Assembly (NCBI RefSeq): GCF_002210165.1
Contig: NZ_AQQP01000012.1
Span: 124,001 to 188,000, forward strand
Length of the DNA stretch: 64,000 bases
Direction: 5' to 3'
Source of the DNA: Phaeobacter sp. 22II1-1F12B
GTDB lineage: Bacteria > Pseudomonadota > Alphaproteobacteria > Rhodobacterales > Rhodobacteraceae
Position 1 is the first letter of the stretch. Each line of letters opens with the position of its first letter. This document shows positions 27,667 through 34,614 of the stretch, one piece after another. Both the position numbers and the translations under genes were made by a program. The notes under the pieces are model-generated. The model was not told where the DNA came from. It worked only from the letters and a program-made list of their open reading frames with translations, and searched no databases.

Positions 27667-28563
27667 TTACGCCTTGGTCAGCATGCCCTTTTCACGGGCC
27701 AAGTCGCGCATTTCCTTTTGTAGCTTTTCAAACGCCCGCACCTCGATCTGACGAATGCGCTCACGGCTCACGCCGTATTCAGCAGAAAGGTCCTCAAGCG
27801 TCACGTTTTCCTCGGCCAGACGGCGCTGGGTGAGAATGTCTTTCTCACGGTCGTTAAGGACGCTCATCGCCTGAGCAAGCAACTCCCGGCGTGCGCCGAG
27901 TTCATCGCGTTCCTCGTAATCCGTGGCCTGGTTGGCGTCTTCGTCTTCAAGCCAATCCTGCCACTCCATCGTGCCTTCGCCTTCGGAGCCAACCGTCGCG
28001 TTCAGGGACGCGTCGCCGCCCGACATGCGCCGGTTCATCGAGATGACCTCGTCCTCGGTCACGCCAAGATCGGTCGCGATCTGCTTGACGTTATCGGGGT
28101 GCAGATCGCCCTCTTCAAGCGCGCCGATACGGGCCTTGGCCTTGCGCAGGTTGAAGAAAAGCTTTTTCTGCGCTGAGGTCGTGCCCAGTTTCACAAGGCT
28201 CCAAGACCGCAGGATGTATTCCTGGATCGAAGCCCTGATCCACCACATCGCATAGGTCGCCAGCCGGAAACCGCGTTCCGGGTCGAACCGTTTTACAGCC
28301 TGCATCAGACCGACATTGGCCTCGGAAATGACTTCGGCCTGCGGCAGACCGTATCCGCGATAGCCCATCGCGATCTTGGCCGCGAGCCGCAGGTGCGACG
28401 TCACCATCTTGTGCGCAGCCTCGGTGTCCTGCTCTTCGACCCAACGCTTGGCAAGCATGTACTCTTCTTCAGGCTCGAGAAGCGGAAACTTCCGAATTTC
28501 CTGCATATACCGGTTCAGACCGCCTTCGGGGGTCGGGGCCGGGAGATTTGCATAATTAGCCAT
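27667..28563 (-). CDS. rpoH: RNA polymerase sigma-32 factor
   Basis: Heat-shock sigma factor, 298 residues. Region 2 contains EVISEANVGLMQAVKRFDPERGFRLATYAMWWIR (about 77-110). The RpoH box QKKLFFNLR (132-140) is diagnostic for sigma-32 rather than sigma-70. Region 4 has [24 protein letters not shown] near the end. Rhodobacteraceae often have two RpoH paralogues; which one this is cannot be told here. A CTTGAA-N16-CCCAT promoter-like pair upstream suggests sigma-32-type control of its own gene. Confidence 0.94.
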   Translation of the reverse strand: MANYANLPAPTPEGGLNRYMQEIRKFPLLEPEEEYMLAKRWVEEQDTEAAHKMVTSHLRLAAKIAMGYRGYGLPQAEVISEANVGLMQAVKRFDPERGFRLATYAMWWIRASIQEYILRSWSLVKLGTTSAQKKLFFNLRKAKARIGALEEGDLHPDNVKQIATDLGVTEDEVISMNRRMSGGDASLNATVGSEGEGTMEWQDWLEDEDANQATDYEERDELGARRELLAQAMSVLNDREKDILTQRRLAEENVTLEDLSAEYGVSRERIRQIEVRAFEKLQKEMRDLAREKGMLTKA

Positions 28564-28604
28564 GAGATCAGTCCCCCTTGCTTATGTTTATTCTCTTAAC
28601 ATCC

Positions 28605-28634
28605 CATATGGGTGGCCCACCATGGCGGTTCAAG
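28605..28634 (-). promoter_or_regulatory. Sigma-32-like promoter upstream of rpoH
   Basis: On the minus strand CTTGAA (28634-28629) is followed after 16 bases by CCCATATG (28612-28605), close to the sigma-32 pattern CTTGAA-N13/17-CCCCAT, and 41 bases before the rpoH start codon. This suggests autoregulation or control by a second RpoH. Confidence 0.5.
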
Positions 28635-28658
28635 AGACAGGCATCATATGGACCTTAA

Positions 28659-28680
28659 TTTCGGGTAAACATACCCGAAA
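28659..28680. promoter_or_regulatory. Perfect 9-bp palindrome between rpoH and rluD
   Basis: TTTCGGGTA-AACA-TACCCGAAA sits upstream of the rpoH promoter-like site and downstream of rluD (both genes on the minus strand). Only ATT follows the stem on the minus strand, so a terminator role for rluD is possible but weak; an operator role is equally open. Confidence 0.4.
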
Positions 28681-28734
28681 CTATGTGCTCTCACACACAT
28701 GGGAAGTTCATTTCAGACCCGCACAATCCGATGG

Positions 28735-29769
28735 TCAGTTCTGCACAGTCGCAAGCTGCTCGATCAACTGCGCCATGTCGTCGGGCAAGGATGCCTCAAA
28801 GCGCAACTCCTCACTCGTCACCGGATGTGTAAAGCCAAGCACCGCCGCATGCAGTGCCTGTCGTGAAAACGCCTGTACCGCCGCTGCGGTTTCATCGCTC
28901 AGCGCGCCTTTGGGAAGTTTCCGCCGACCGCCATAGATCGGGTCACCAACCAGACCATGCCCGGCATGCGCCATATGAACCCTGATCTGGTGCGTCCGCC
29001 CAGTTTCAAGCCAGCACTCGATCCGCGCGATCACCGGTGGCGTTCCAAAGCGTTCGACAACGCGCGCCCGCGTCACCGCATGGCGTCCACCCTGAAATAG
29101 GACCGCCTGCCGTTGCCGGTCGGTCTTGTGTCGCGCCAGTTGCGTCGTCAGACAGAGAATGTTGCCGGCCTCAAAACGCGCGCCCTTGACCCCGCGCAGG
29201 CGCGGATCGTTCGCATCCGGCACGCCATGGCACAAGGCTTGGTAATATCTTTCGACACTATGAGCTTCAAACTGCCCCGCAAGCCCGTGATGCGCCGCGT
29301 CGGTCTTGGCAACGACCAGAAGCCCGCTTGTTTCCTTGTCGATCCGATGGACGATACCCGGACGTTTCACGCCCCCGACCCCAGAGAGTTCGCCGCCAAA
29401 GTGATGCAGCAGCGCATTCACAAGCGTACCCGAAGGCGACCCCGGCGCCGGATGCACCACCATGCCAGCCGGTTTGTTCACAACGATCAGGTCGTCATCT
29501 TCATGGACGATATCCAGCGGAATTTCTTCGGGACCGATATGGCTTTCCTCGGCCTCTTCCAGCGCGATGGAAATCTCCGCCCCCTCCTCGACCCGCGCCT
29601 TTGCGTTCACCACGGCGACACCGTCCACCTGCACCGATCCCTCTTCGATCAAACGTGCGATACGCGTGCGCGACAGCGCCGCCTCGTCTGGCACATCCCG
29701 GGAAAGAGCCTTATCAAGGCGGGGTGGCGGGTTGTCCGCGATAACGAAAGTAATCTGACGGGTGGCCAT
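28735..29769 (-). CDS. rluD: 23S rRNA pseudouridine synthase, RluD type
   Basis: Pseudouridylates helix 69 of 23S rRNA (positions 1911/1915/1917 in E. coli numbering). I choose the ATG at 29769 (AAAGGA upstream; MATRQITFVIADNPPPRLDKAL), giving 344 residues; the frame stays open further upstream but those 96 residues are antisense to the neighbouring gene. It has an N-terminal S4 domain (about 16-70), then the catalytic domain with HRIDKETSGLLVVAKT, where Asp144 is the expected catalytic residue. Its ATG and the neighbour's ATG overlap back to back in CATG. Confidence 0.92.
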   Translation of the reverse strand: MATRQITFVIADNPPPRLDKALSRDVPDEAALSRTRIARLIEEGSVQVDGVAVVNAKARVEEGAEISIALEEAEESHIGPEEIPLDIVHEDDDLIVVNKPAGMVVHPAPGSPSGTLVNALLHHFGGELSGVGGVKRPGIVHRIDKETSGLLVVAKTDAAHHGLAGQFEAHSVERYYQALCHGVPDANDPRLRGVKGARFEAGNILCLTTQLARHKTDRQRQAVLFQGGRHAVTRARVVERFGTPPVIARIECWLETGRTHQIRVHMAHAGHGLVGDPIYGGRRKLPKGALSDETAAAVQAFSRQALHAAVLGFTHPVTSEELRFEASLPDDMAQLIEQLATVQN

Positions 29770-30079
29770 GAATGATCCTTTGAATACGGAATCGGAACCG
29801 GCCAACCTGCGCCTCTTGCGGGTGCTGGTCACGGTACTGACGACGGTAATGATTGGCGGGCTTTTAGTGATAGTCGCGCTGTTTGTCATCCGTTTCTCGG
29901 CCAGCGCGCCGGTTGTCCCACAGTCGATCACTTTGCCCGACGGTGTAACCGCCGAATCCTTTACCATGACACCGGGTTGGTATGCCGTCGTCGTCGATGG
30001 CGGAACACGTATCCTGATCTTCGACCGCAACAGCGGCGAACTGAAACAAACGGTCAATGTGAACGTCGCAGGCGACTGA
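29768..30079 (+). CDS. DUF6476 family small membrane protein
   Basis: A 103-residue protein of unknown function, recognised as the DUF6476-type gene usually found divergent from rluD in Rhodobacteraceae. One transmembrane helix (about residues 17-40, LRVLVTVLTTVMIGGLLVIVALFVI) is followed by a small periplasmic domain ending GTRILIFDRNSGELKQTVNV, which reads like a short beta hairpin. A GTG two codons earlier (29762) could also be the start. The tRNA-His gene follows on the other strand. Confidence 0.75.
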   Translation: MNDPLNTESEPANLRLLRVLVTVLTTVMIGGLLVIVALFVIRFSASAPVVPQSITLPDGVTAESFTMTPGWYAVVVDGGTRILIFDRNSGELKQTVNVNVAGD

Positions 30080-30114
30080 CAGTGTCAGCGATCGCATTGG
30101 CAGTTTTCGGAAGA

Positions 30115-30191
30115 TGGTACCGCCTCCCTGGCTTGAACAGGGGACCTCTGGATCCACAATCCAGCGCTCTAACCAACTGAGCTAAGGCGGC
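30115..30191 (-). tRNA. tRNA-His (anticodon GTG), no G-1
   Basis: A complete 77-base cloverleaf including an encoded CCA (30115-30117). The anticodon stem-loop is CTGGA-TTGTGGA-TCCAG, anticodon GTG. The acceptor stem is GCCGCCT paired with AGGCGGT, so the first pair is G1-U72 and the discriminator is A73. The base before G1 is T, not G, so the usual extra G-1 opposite C73 is absent. Loss of G-1 in tRNA-His is a known alphaproteobacterial trait. Confidence 0.95.
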
Positions 30192-30252
30192 ACTGAGGGG
30201 CGATGTACTCAAGCCGGAAATCGAATGCAAGACCCCCAGCGCAAGTTCCTGT

Positions 30253-30735
30253 TCAAAGATCGATACGCCAGTGCTGTTCCACGACGTCAACGCCAAAGGA
30301 GCGCGCCGGTTCGCTCGACATCAGCGTCCACCCGTTGCGCCTGTATAACGCGCAAGCCGCGCGATGGCTTTCATGGGTCCAAAGAACCATTTCCCTGCAC
30401 CCGATATCGCGCGCAAACCCCGTGCATGTCTCAAGAAGTGTCTGGGCAAGCCCACTGCCCCGCGCCTCTGGTGTCACAAGGAACAGGCGCAGCTTTGCGG
30501 TTTCCTCGCTGAGCGATACGCAGAAAATACTGCCCAGCCGCTCTCCGTCGCGCTCGGCAATCCAGCCTGCCTCGCGGTTTGGGTCATGGTTCGCGACGAA
30601 TTCCTGCAGTATTTCCGCGACCAGATCGCCAAAGCTTTCGTCAAAGCCTTCGTCGCGCGCATAAAGCATACGATGCTGCGCGACGAGCCACTCGGCGTCG
30701 GATGGCTCAAAAGATCGAATCACGACTTCGGACAT
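30253..30735 (-). CDS. GNAT family N-acetyltransferase
   Basis: A 160-residue GNAT protein starting at the ATG at 30735 (MSEVVIRSFEPSD). The acetyl-CoA loop is VTPEARGSGLAQTLLE (about residues 86-101), with the usual R-G-x-G/A pattern, followed by THESHRAACALYRRNGW as motif B. Many GNAT proteins of this size are encoded as, or fused to, partners of MarR regulators; none is adjacent here. The substrate is unknown. Confidence 0.85.
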   Translation of the reverse strand: MSEVVIRSFEPSDAEWLVAQHRMLYARDEGFDESFGDLVAEILQEFVANHDPNREAGWIAERDGERLGSIFCVSLSEETAKLRLFLVTPEARGSGLAQTLLETCTGFARDIGCREMVLWTHESHRAACALYRRNGWTLMSSEPARSFGVDVVEQHWRIDL

Positions 30736-30815
30736 GCCGGATGAAACACCCAAGACCGCTTGATTCTCAAGACAACGCGGGATAGCACCCTCGCTTATTC
30801 ACGCGAGAGGGACTC

Positions 30816-31004
30816 ATGGGTATCAACAGCGAACGCGACGTCGAGGCGAATCTTCAGATCGGACCGACGGACAAAGGCATGGTGCGCATCTTTGTCGAAG
30901 CACAGGGCGTCGAAATACCGATGGATTTCGAACCGGACGAAGCCGAGGAAATCGCAGAAGAGATTCGTTCAGCGGCAAAAGCCGCCCAGTCGATCAAGAA
31001 GTAA
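30816..31004 (+). CDS. DUF6324 family small acidic protein
   Basis: A 62-residue conserved protein of unknown function, probably the DUF6324 family of Rhodobacteraceae: NLQIGPTDKGMVRIFVEAQG, then MDFEPDEAEEIAEEIRSAA. It has beta strands followed by an acidic helix, no signal peptide and no cysteines. GAGAGG lies a few bases before the ATG. Its last 11 bases overlap the end of the convergent mmcB gene, so transcription through one gives antisense of the other's 3' end. Confidence 0.75.
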   Translation: MGINSERDVEANLQIGPTDKGMVRIFVEAQGVEIPMDFEPDEAEEIAEEIRSAAKAAQSIKK

Positions 31005-31458
31005 ATCCGCCCGTCACGAACCCCGGGTCGCGCAGCGCATGCAACCGCCGCGCGGCATGGGTCGCAAATTTCTGAACGATGACTTTCCGGCGGGCCGGTG
31101 CAACCTTGTCTTCGGGCGCCATGCGGATGATCTCGGCATCGTAGGAATCCGCGATGATCAGGCCCGTCCCGCCAGGAAGAAGGTCGGTCGGAAAATCCTG
31201 ATCGACCGCCCAGAAATACCGGTCGCACCATTCCAGATATCCCTGCCACTTGAAATCCGACTGGAAATCGGCGCGCGAGGATTTGCATTCCACCACCCAG
31301 ATTTCACCTTTGGGCCCTAATCCGATCACATCGACTCGCAAACCGCGCGCGGGCACGAACTCTTCTACGGACACGAACCCGTGCCCGTGCAGGAACCGGG
31401 CTACGCCGCGCGCCAAGAGCTGGCCGGGTTTGATATCGGTGGCGAGTAGATTGCTCAT
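30994..31458 (-). CDS. mmcB: MmcB family DNA repair protein
   Basis: A 154-residue PD-(D/E)xK nuclease-like protein of the MmcB family, first described as an SOS gene for mitomycin C resistance in Caulobacter. VDVIGLGPKGEIWVVECKSS (about residues 43-62) holds the D...E-x-K core (Asp44, Glu58, Lys60), and WCDRYFWAVDQDFP follows. No signal peptide; it acts on DNA in the cytosol. A consensus SOS box lies 11 bases upstream of the start codon, so LexA control is very likely. Confidence 0.88.
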   Translation of the reverse strand: MSNLLATDIKPGQLLARGVARFLHGHGFVSVEEFVPARGLRVDVIGLGPKGEIWVVECKSSRADFQSDFKWQGYLEWCDRYFWAVDQDFPTDLLPGGTGLIIADSYDAEIIRMAPEDKVAPARRKVIVQKFATHAARRLHALRDPGFVTGGFTS

Positions 31459-31469
31459 AACTCAAACAT

Positions 31470-31484
31470 GAACAATACGTGAAC
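31470..31484. promoter_or_regulatory. LexA (SOS) box upstream of mmcB
   Basis: GAAC-AATACGT-GAAC, an exact match to the alphaproteobacterial LexA direct repeat GAAC-N7-GAAC (GTTC-N7-GTTC on the other strand), 11 bases before the mmcB ATG. Confidence 0.85.
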
Positions 31485-31561
31485 AAAATTCAAGCCCAAG
31501 CTCGGATCATGATATGAACTGACGGTGCGAAGGTGCGTGATGTAGTTTTTTAGCTGGCCCC

Positions 31562-31590
31562 TTGTCCCGTCGCTCGCCTCAGCCTATGTC
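31562..31590 (+). promoter_or_regulatory. Sigma-70 promoter for the putative 6S RNA
   Basis: TTGTCC (31562-31567), a 17-base spacer and TATGTC (31585-31590). This predicts a start near 31595-31597, which coincides with the 5' side of the terminal stem of the RNA called below. The 75 bases between the SOS box and this promoter hold nothing I can identify. Confidence 0.5.
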
Positions 31591-31593
31591 ATG

Positions 31594-31760
31594 CGATGGC
31601 GGGTTCTGCCCTTCCCGTGAATGGTAGCATTCCGGTGGCCTTAAGCAAATCCGAGGGAACTGGCTCTGTTCGGATCCTGGTCCGTTTACCTGGTGCCCAC
31701 CTGTATACACAGGTCCTCGGGAATCAAAACCTAACGGTTGCGGTGGTCCCGCCACATCGC
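31594..31760 (+). ncRNA. ssrS: Probable 6S RNA
   Basis: A non-coding stretch of about 167 bases that folds as a long closed rod. The ends pair: GCGATGGCGGG near 31593-31603 with CCCGCCA and TCGC at 31748-31760. The apical part contains a perfect hairpin ACCTGT-ATAC-ACAGGT, and CCTTAAGC, GGGAACTGG and CAGGTCCTCGGGAATC resemble alphaproteobacterial 6S RNAs as I remember them. 6S RNA binds the sigma-70 holoenzyme and lowers transcription in stationary phase. The length and a well-spaced promoter fit; identity needs a covariance search. Confidence 0.65.
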
Positions 31761-31792
31761 GTCTTCAATGACCGAATATCCACGACAGTTGG

Positions 31793-31827
31793 AAAACAAA
31801 AAAGGCGCGATCATCATGTCGCGCCTT
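31793..31827 (-). terminator. Factor-independent terminator of the small membrane protein gene
   Basis: A 9-bp perfect stem (AAGGCGCGA / TCGCGCCTT, arms 31802-31810 and 31819-31827), followed on the minus strand by TTTTTTGTTTT. It ends the gene at 31854-32165. There is no T-run in the plus direction, so the 6S-like RNA is not terminated here. Confidence 0.85.
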
Positions 31828-31853
31828 GTCTACGTACTATCTCGTGTTTTGGC

Positions 31854-32165
31854 TCAGAACGGCCGACGCTTGTCTTCCACCGGCACGGGAATGGCGACCT
31901 CATCCCGGCGCAGACGCAGGCGCATGCCGCCGCGCGGCTTGTTGTTCTCGCTCATCGACATCACCGCCCAAGCGAACTGCACACCGGCGAACACGATGCC
32001 GTTCATGAACCAAAGGAGGAAGAGAGCCAGCAGACCGTCCTGCGAACCAAAGATCAGGGGCCGGAGGTTCTGCACATCGAAGCCTAGCAGGAGAGCCACG
32101 AAACCAGCCGCAATGGCGAACCCGATGGCCGTATGACGCATGTAGAGTTTGACGAGTTCGGGCAT
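31854..32165 (-). CDS. Small integral membrane protein of unknown function
   Basis: A 103-residue protein with two predicted transmembrane helices (about residues 12-28, HTAIGFAIAAGFVALLL, and 44-68, LLALFLLWFMNGIVFAGVQFAWAVM) and a basic arginine-rich C-terminal tail (RGGMRLRLRRDEV). A good ribosome-binding site, AAAAAGGAGGC, lies before the ATG. It has its own terminator and no operon partner. I do not recognise a named family. Confidence 0.7.
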   Translation of the reverse strand: MPELVKLYMRHTAIGFAIAAGFVALLLGFDVQNLRPLIFGSQDGLLALFLLWFMNGIVFAGVQFAWAVMSMSENNKPRGGMRLRLRRDEVAIPVPVEDKRRPF

Positions 32166-32231
32166 TGCAGCCTCCTTTTTCGTAAAATCTTACCTGTCTT
32201 GACTACAATCTAATGCGTCGGCGGTCCGAAA

Positions 32232-32266
32232 AAAGGGCAAAATTGTGAAAGCGGCAGAATGCCGCT
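32232..32266 (-). terminator. Probable terminator of the rib-nusB operon
   Basis: A perfect 7-bp stem AGCGGCA / TGCCGCT with a 3-base loop (32250-32266), followed on the minus strand by TTTCACAATTTT and a later T-run, about 75 bases past the nusB stop. A second, imperfect GC-rich hairpin lies closer to nusB at about 32310-32335. Confidence 0.55.
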
Positions 32267-32338
32267 GCGTCATTTGAATGGATATGAACCCGCTCGTACC
32301 CACCCACCGGCGGAATACCCGAAGGTACTCCCGCGGCT

Positions 32339-32818
32339 TCAGAAAGCCTCTGGCCGAGCCTCGCGCGCCATGTGGTCAAGAACAGCATTGACGAATTTCG
32401 TTTCCTTGCCTTCAGGAAAGAAAGCGCCAGCGATCTGTACGAACTCAGAGATAATGACACGCGGCGGCGTCTTTGTCTGGGTGATTTCTGCCCCCGCGGC
32501 CCGGAACAGGCCCCGCAGCGTCGGGTCGATACGACCAATCGGCCATTTGGCGACCAGCGCCCGATCGGTCATCTGGTCGATCAGCGCCTGATTATTCACG
32601 GCATCCTCGACCAACTGACGGAACAGGTCGATATCCCCATCCAGCATCTCTTCGCCCTCGTAAGTGGCGCCGAAACGGTGGTCGAGAAATTCACGAATGA
32701 CGGCTTCTGTCGTCATCCCCGAATGCTCCATCTGGAAGAGCGCCTGCACCGCATAGAAACGGGAAGCGGATTTCATCTTGCGTTTCTGATTCCCCGACAG
32801 GGTCTGGTCCGATGTCAT
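32339..32818 (-). CDS. nusB: Transcription antitermination factor NusB
   Basis: An all-helical RNA-binding protein of 159 residues that, with NusE (S10), binds boxA RNA in rRNA antitermination. SASRFYAVQALFQMEHSG (about residues 17-34), VNNQALIDQMTD, and the C-terminal TPPRVIISEFVQIAGAF followed by FVNAVLDHMA are standard NusB motifs. Its ATG overlaps the ribH stop (ATGA); the ribH-nusB arrangement is common in bacteria. Confidence 0.95.
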   Translation of the reverse strand: MTSDQTLSGNQKRKMKSASRFYAVQALFQMEHSGMTTEAVIREFLDHRFGATYEGEEMLDGDIDLFRQLVEDAVNNQALIDQMTDRALVAKWPIGRIDPTLRGLFRAAGAEITQTKTPPRVIISEFVQIAGAFFPEGKETKFVNAVLDHMAREARPEAF

Positions 32819-33366
32819 GCGCTTTGGCTCCCGTCATTGCTGCCAGCGATGCGGTAGGACTCCGAAGACGGCTTGAAACCGACGCCCTTGGACTGGCCCC
32901 GCCACTTACGGCTCAACGCGATCAGGTGCAATGCCGCCGCTGCGGCGCCACCACCCTTGTTCTGCTGGTCAGGATCGGCACGCACATCGGCCTGGTCTTT
33001 GTTTTCAACCGTCAGGATACCGTTGCCGATGCAGAGCCCTTGCAGCCCCATCAGCTGCAAAGCCCGGCTCGAGTCATTGCAGACCGTATCGTAATGGGTG
33101 GTTTCCCCCCGGATGACACAGCCCAGCGCGACAAAGCCGTCAAAGTTCGAGGTACGATCAGCAATAGCGATAGCCGTCGGCACTTCCAGCGCACCGGGCA
33201 CTTCGATCAACTCGCAAGTCGCGCCGACGGATTCGATTTCAGCCTTTGCCCCGGCAACAAGGTTGTCGGCGATGTCCTTGTAATAAGGCGCGACGACGAT
33301 CAGCAGCTTTACCGGCTTGTCGAATTCCGGACGCGGCAGGATGTAATGTGTTTCGGTTCCGGCCAT
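32815..33366 (-). CDS. ribH: 6,7-dimethyl-8-ribityllumazine synthase
   Basis: Condenses 5-amino-6-ribitylaminouracil with 3,4-dihydroxybutanone 4-phosphate, the penultimate riboflavin step. The start is taken as the ATG at 33366 (GGAGAG upstream, one base after the ribBX stop), giving 183 residues. Typical features are IVVAPYYKDIADNLVAGA, the substrate loop VPGALEVP (about residues 57-64), and CVIRGETTHYDTVCNDSSRAL with the catalytic histidine. The length is slightly above the usual 155-160 because of a C-terminal extension (SRKWRGQSKGVGFKPSSES). Confidence 0.95.
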   Translation of the reverse strand: MAGTETHYILPRPEFDKPVKLLIVVAPYYKDIADNLVAGAKAEIESVGATCELIEVPGALEVPTAIAIADRTSNFDGFVALGCVIRGETTHYDTVCNDSSRALQLMGLQGLCIGNGILTVENKDQADVRADPDQQNKGGGAAAAALHLIALSRKWRGQSKGVGFKPSSESYRIAGSNDGSQSA

Positions 33367-33367
33367 T

Positions 33368-34489
33368 TCAGCTCTCCGACATGATGGGGCGGGTGCCGAT
33401 AATCGAAAGCCCGTAGGCATCCAATCCGACATACTTGGTTTGCGGGGAATCGGTCAACAAGACCAACTCGTGCAGCCCCAGCTTGGACAGGATCTGCGCG
33501 CCTAGACCTGTCTGCTTGATCGTACGCGGCCCGTCATCCTCGCGGGCATAAAGCGTCTTGCGCGGTTCGCGGAACAGGCAAACGACCCCCCGCCCCTCAC
33601 GCGCGATGATTTCCATGGCCCGTGGCACCTCATGCACCGAACGCGGGCCAATGCCCAAAATGTCAGACGCTTCGTGCATCGCATGTGTACGGGTAATGAC
33701 AGGCTCTGGCGTGGTGATATCGCCCTTGATCAACACCACATGTTCGATGCCGTGGATCTGGTCGGTATAAAGCCGCATATCCCATTCGCCGCCGAATTCT
33801 GACTGAACCTTTTCGCGGCTGGTTTCTACCACAAGGTTGTCGTTGCGGCTGCGAAAGGCGATCAGATCCGAGATCGTCCCGATCTTCAGCCCATGTTCAG
33901 CTGCAAAGCCGACCAGTTCAGGCAGCCGCGCCATCGTCCCGTCCGGGTTCATGATCTCACAGATCACACCGGCGGGTTTAAGACCGGCGAGGCGTGAGAT
34001 ATCGACAGCGGCTTCGGTATGACCGGCACGCACCAGCACGCCACCCCGGCGCGCGCGCAGAGGAAAGATATGTCCCGGGGTCGCCAGCGATGCCATCGTA
34101 TTCTGTTCATTGATCGCCGTCGCCACGGTCAGGGCGCGGTCGGCGGCGGAAATCCCGGTGCTCACACCTTCCCGCGCCTCGATGGACACGGTGAAGGGTG
34201 TTTCGTGACGCGAAGAGTTGTTGACCGCCATCATCGGCAATCCAAGGCTGTCGACGCGCTCGGCGGTCATCGGCAAGCAGATCAGGCCGCGCCCGTGGGT
34301 CGCCATGAAATTGATCGCTGCCGCATCGGCAAACTCTGCCGCAATAACAAGATCGCCTTCATTCTCGCGATCTTCGTGATCGACCAGAATGAACATCCGC
34401 CCCTTGCGCGCCTCTTCGATGATCTCCTCGATGGGGCTGATCGAATCGCGAAGATTGGCTTCGACGGGACCGGGGGTTTCAAAACTCAT
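33368..34489 (-). CDS. ribB: 3,4-dihydroxy-2-butanone 4-phosphate synthase with a degenerate GTP cyclohydrolase II domain (RibBX type)
   Basis: A 373-residue RibBA-architecture protein. The N-terminal DHBP synthase domain is intact: [11 protein letters not shown] (residues 36-46), [12 protein letters not shown], and [19 protein letters not shown]. The C-terminal half has the GTP cyclohydrolase II fold, but where the zinc-binding Cys-x10-Cys-x-Cys motif should be it reads [17 protein letters not shown] with no cysteine. Only DHBP synthesis is therefore expected. This form is known in other proteobacteria as RibBX, so an independent RibA should exist elsewhere in the genome. Confidence 0.88.
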   Translation of the reverse strand: MSFETPGPVEANLRDSISPIEEIIEEARKGRMFILVDHEDRENEGDLVIAAEFADAAAINFMATHGRGLICLPMTAERVDSLGLPMMAVNNSSRHETPFTVSIEAREGVSTGISAADRALTVATAINEQNTMASLATPGHIFPLRARRGGVLVRAGHTEAAVDISRLAGLKPAGVICEIMNPDGTMARLPELVGFAAEHGLKIGTISDLIAFRSRNDNLVVETSREKVQSEFGGEWDMRLYTDQIHGIEHVVLIKGDITTPEPVITRTHAMHEASDILGIGPRSVHEVPRAMEIIAREGRGVVCLFREPRKTLYAREDDGPRTIKQTGLGAQILSKLGLHELVLLTDSPQTKYVGLDAYGLSIIGTRPIMSES

Positions 34490-34614
34490 GGCGCAGCCTT
34501 TCAGGACAGGGTGCGGCGCAGATAAACCAGCCCCGCAACGATTGCCAGACCTCAGCGCATCATATGCTGTGTTTCAATGCAGACCAAACCAAACGTCACT
34601 ACACAGTCGCGGTG

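Noticed and set aside
29770-30057. N-terminal extension of rluD by 96 codons
   Set aside because: The extra residues are entirely antisense to the DUF6476 gene and unlike any RluD N-terminus; the ATG at 29769 has a good ribosome-binding site and starts the S4 domain.
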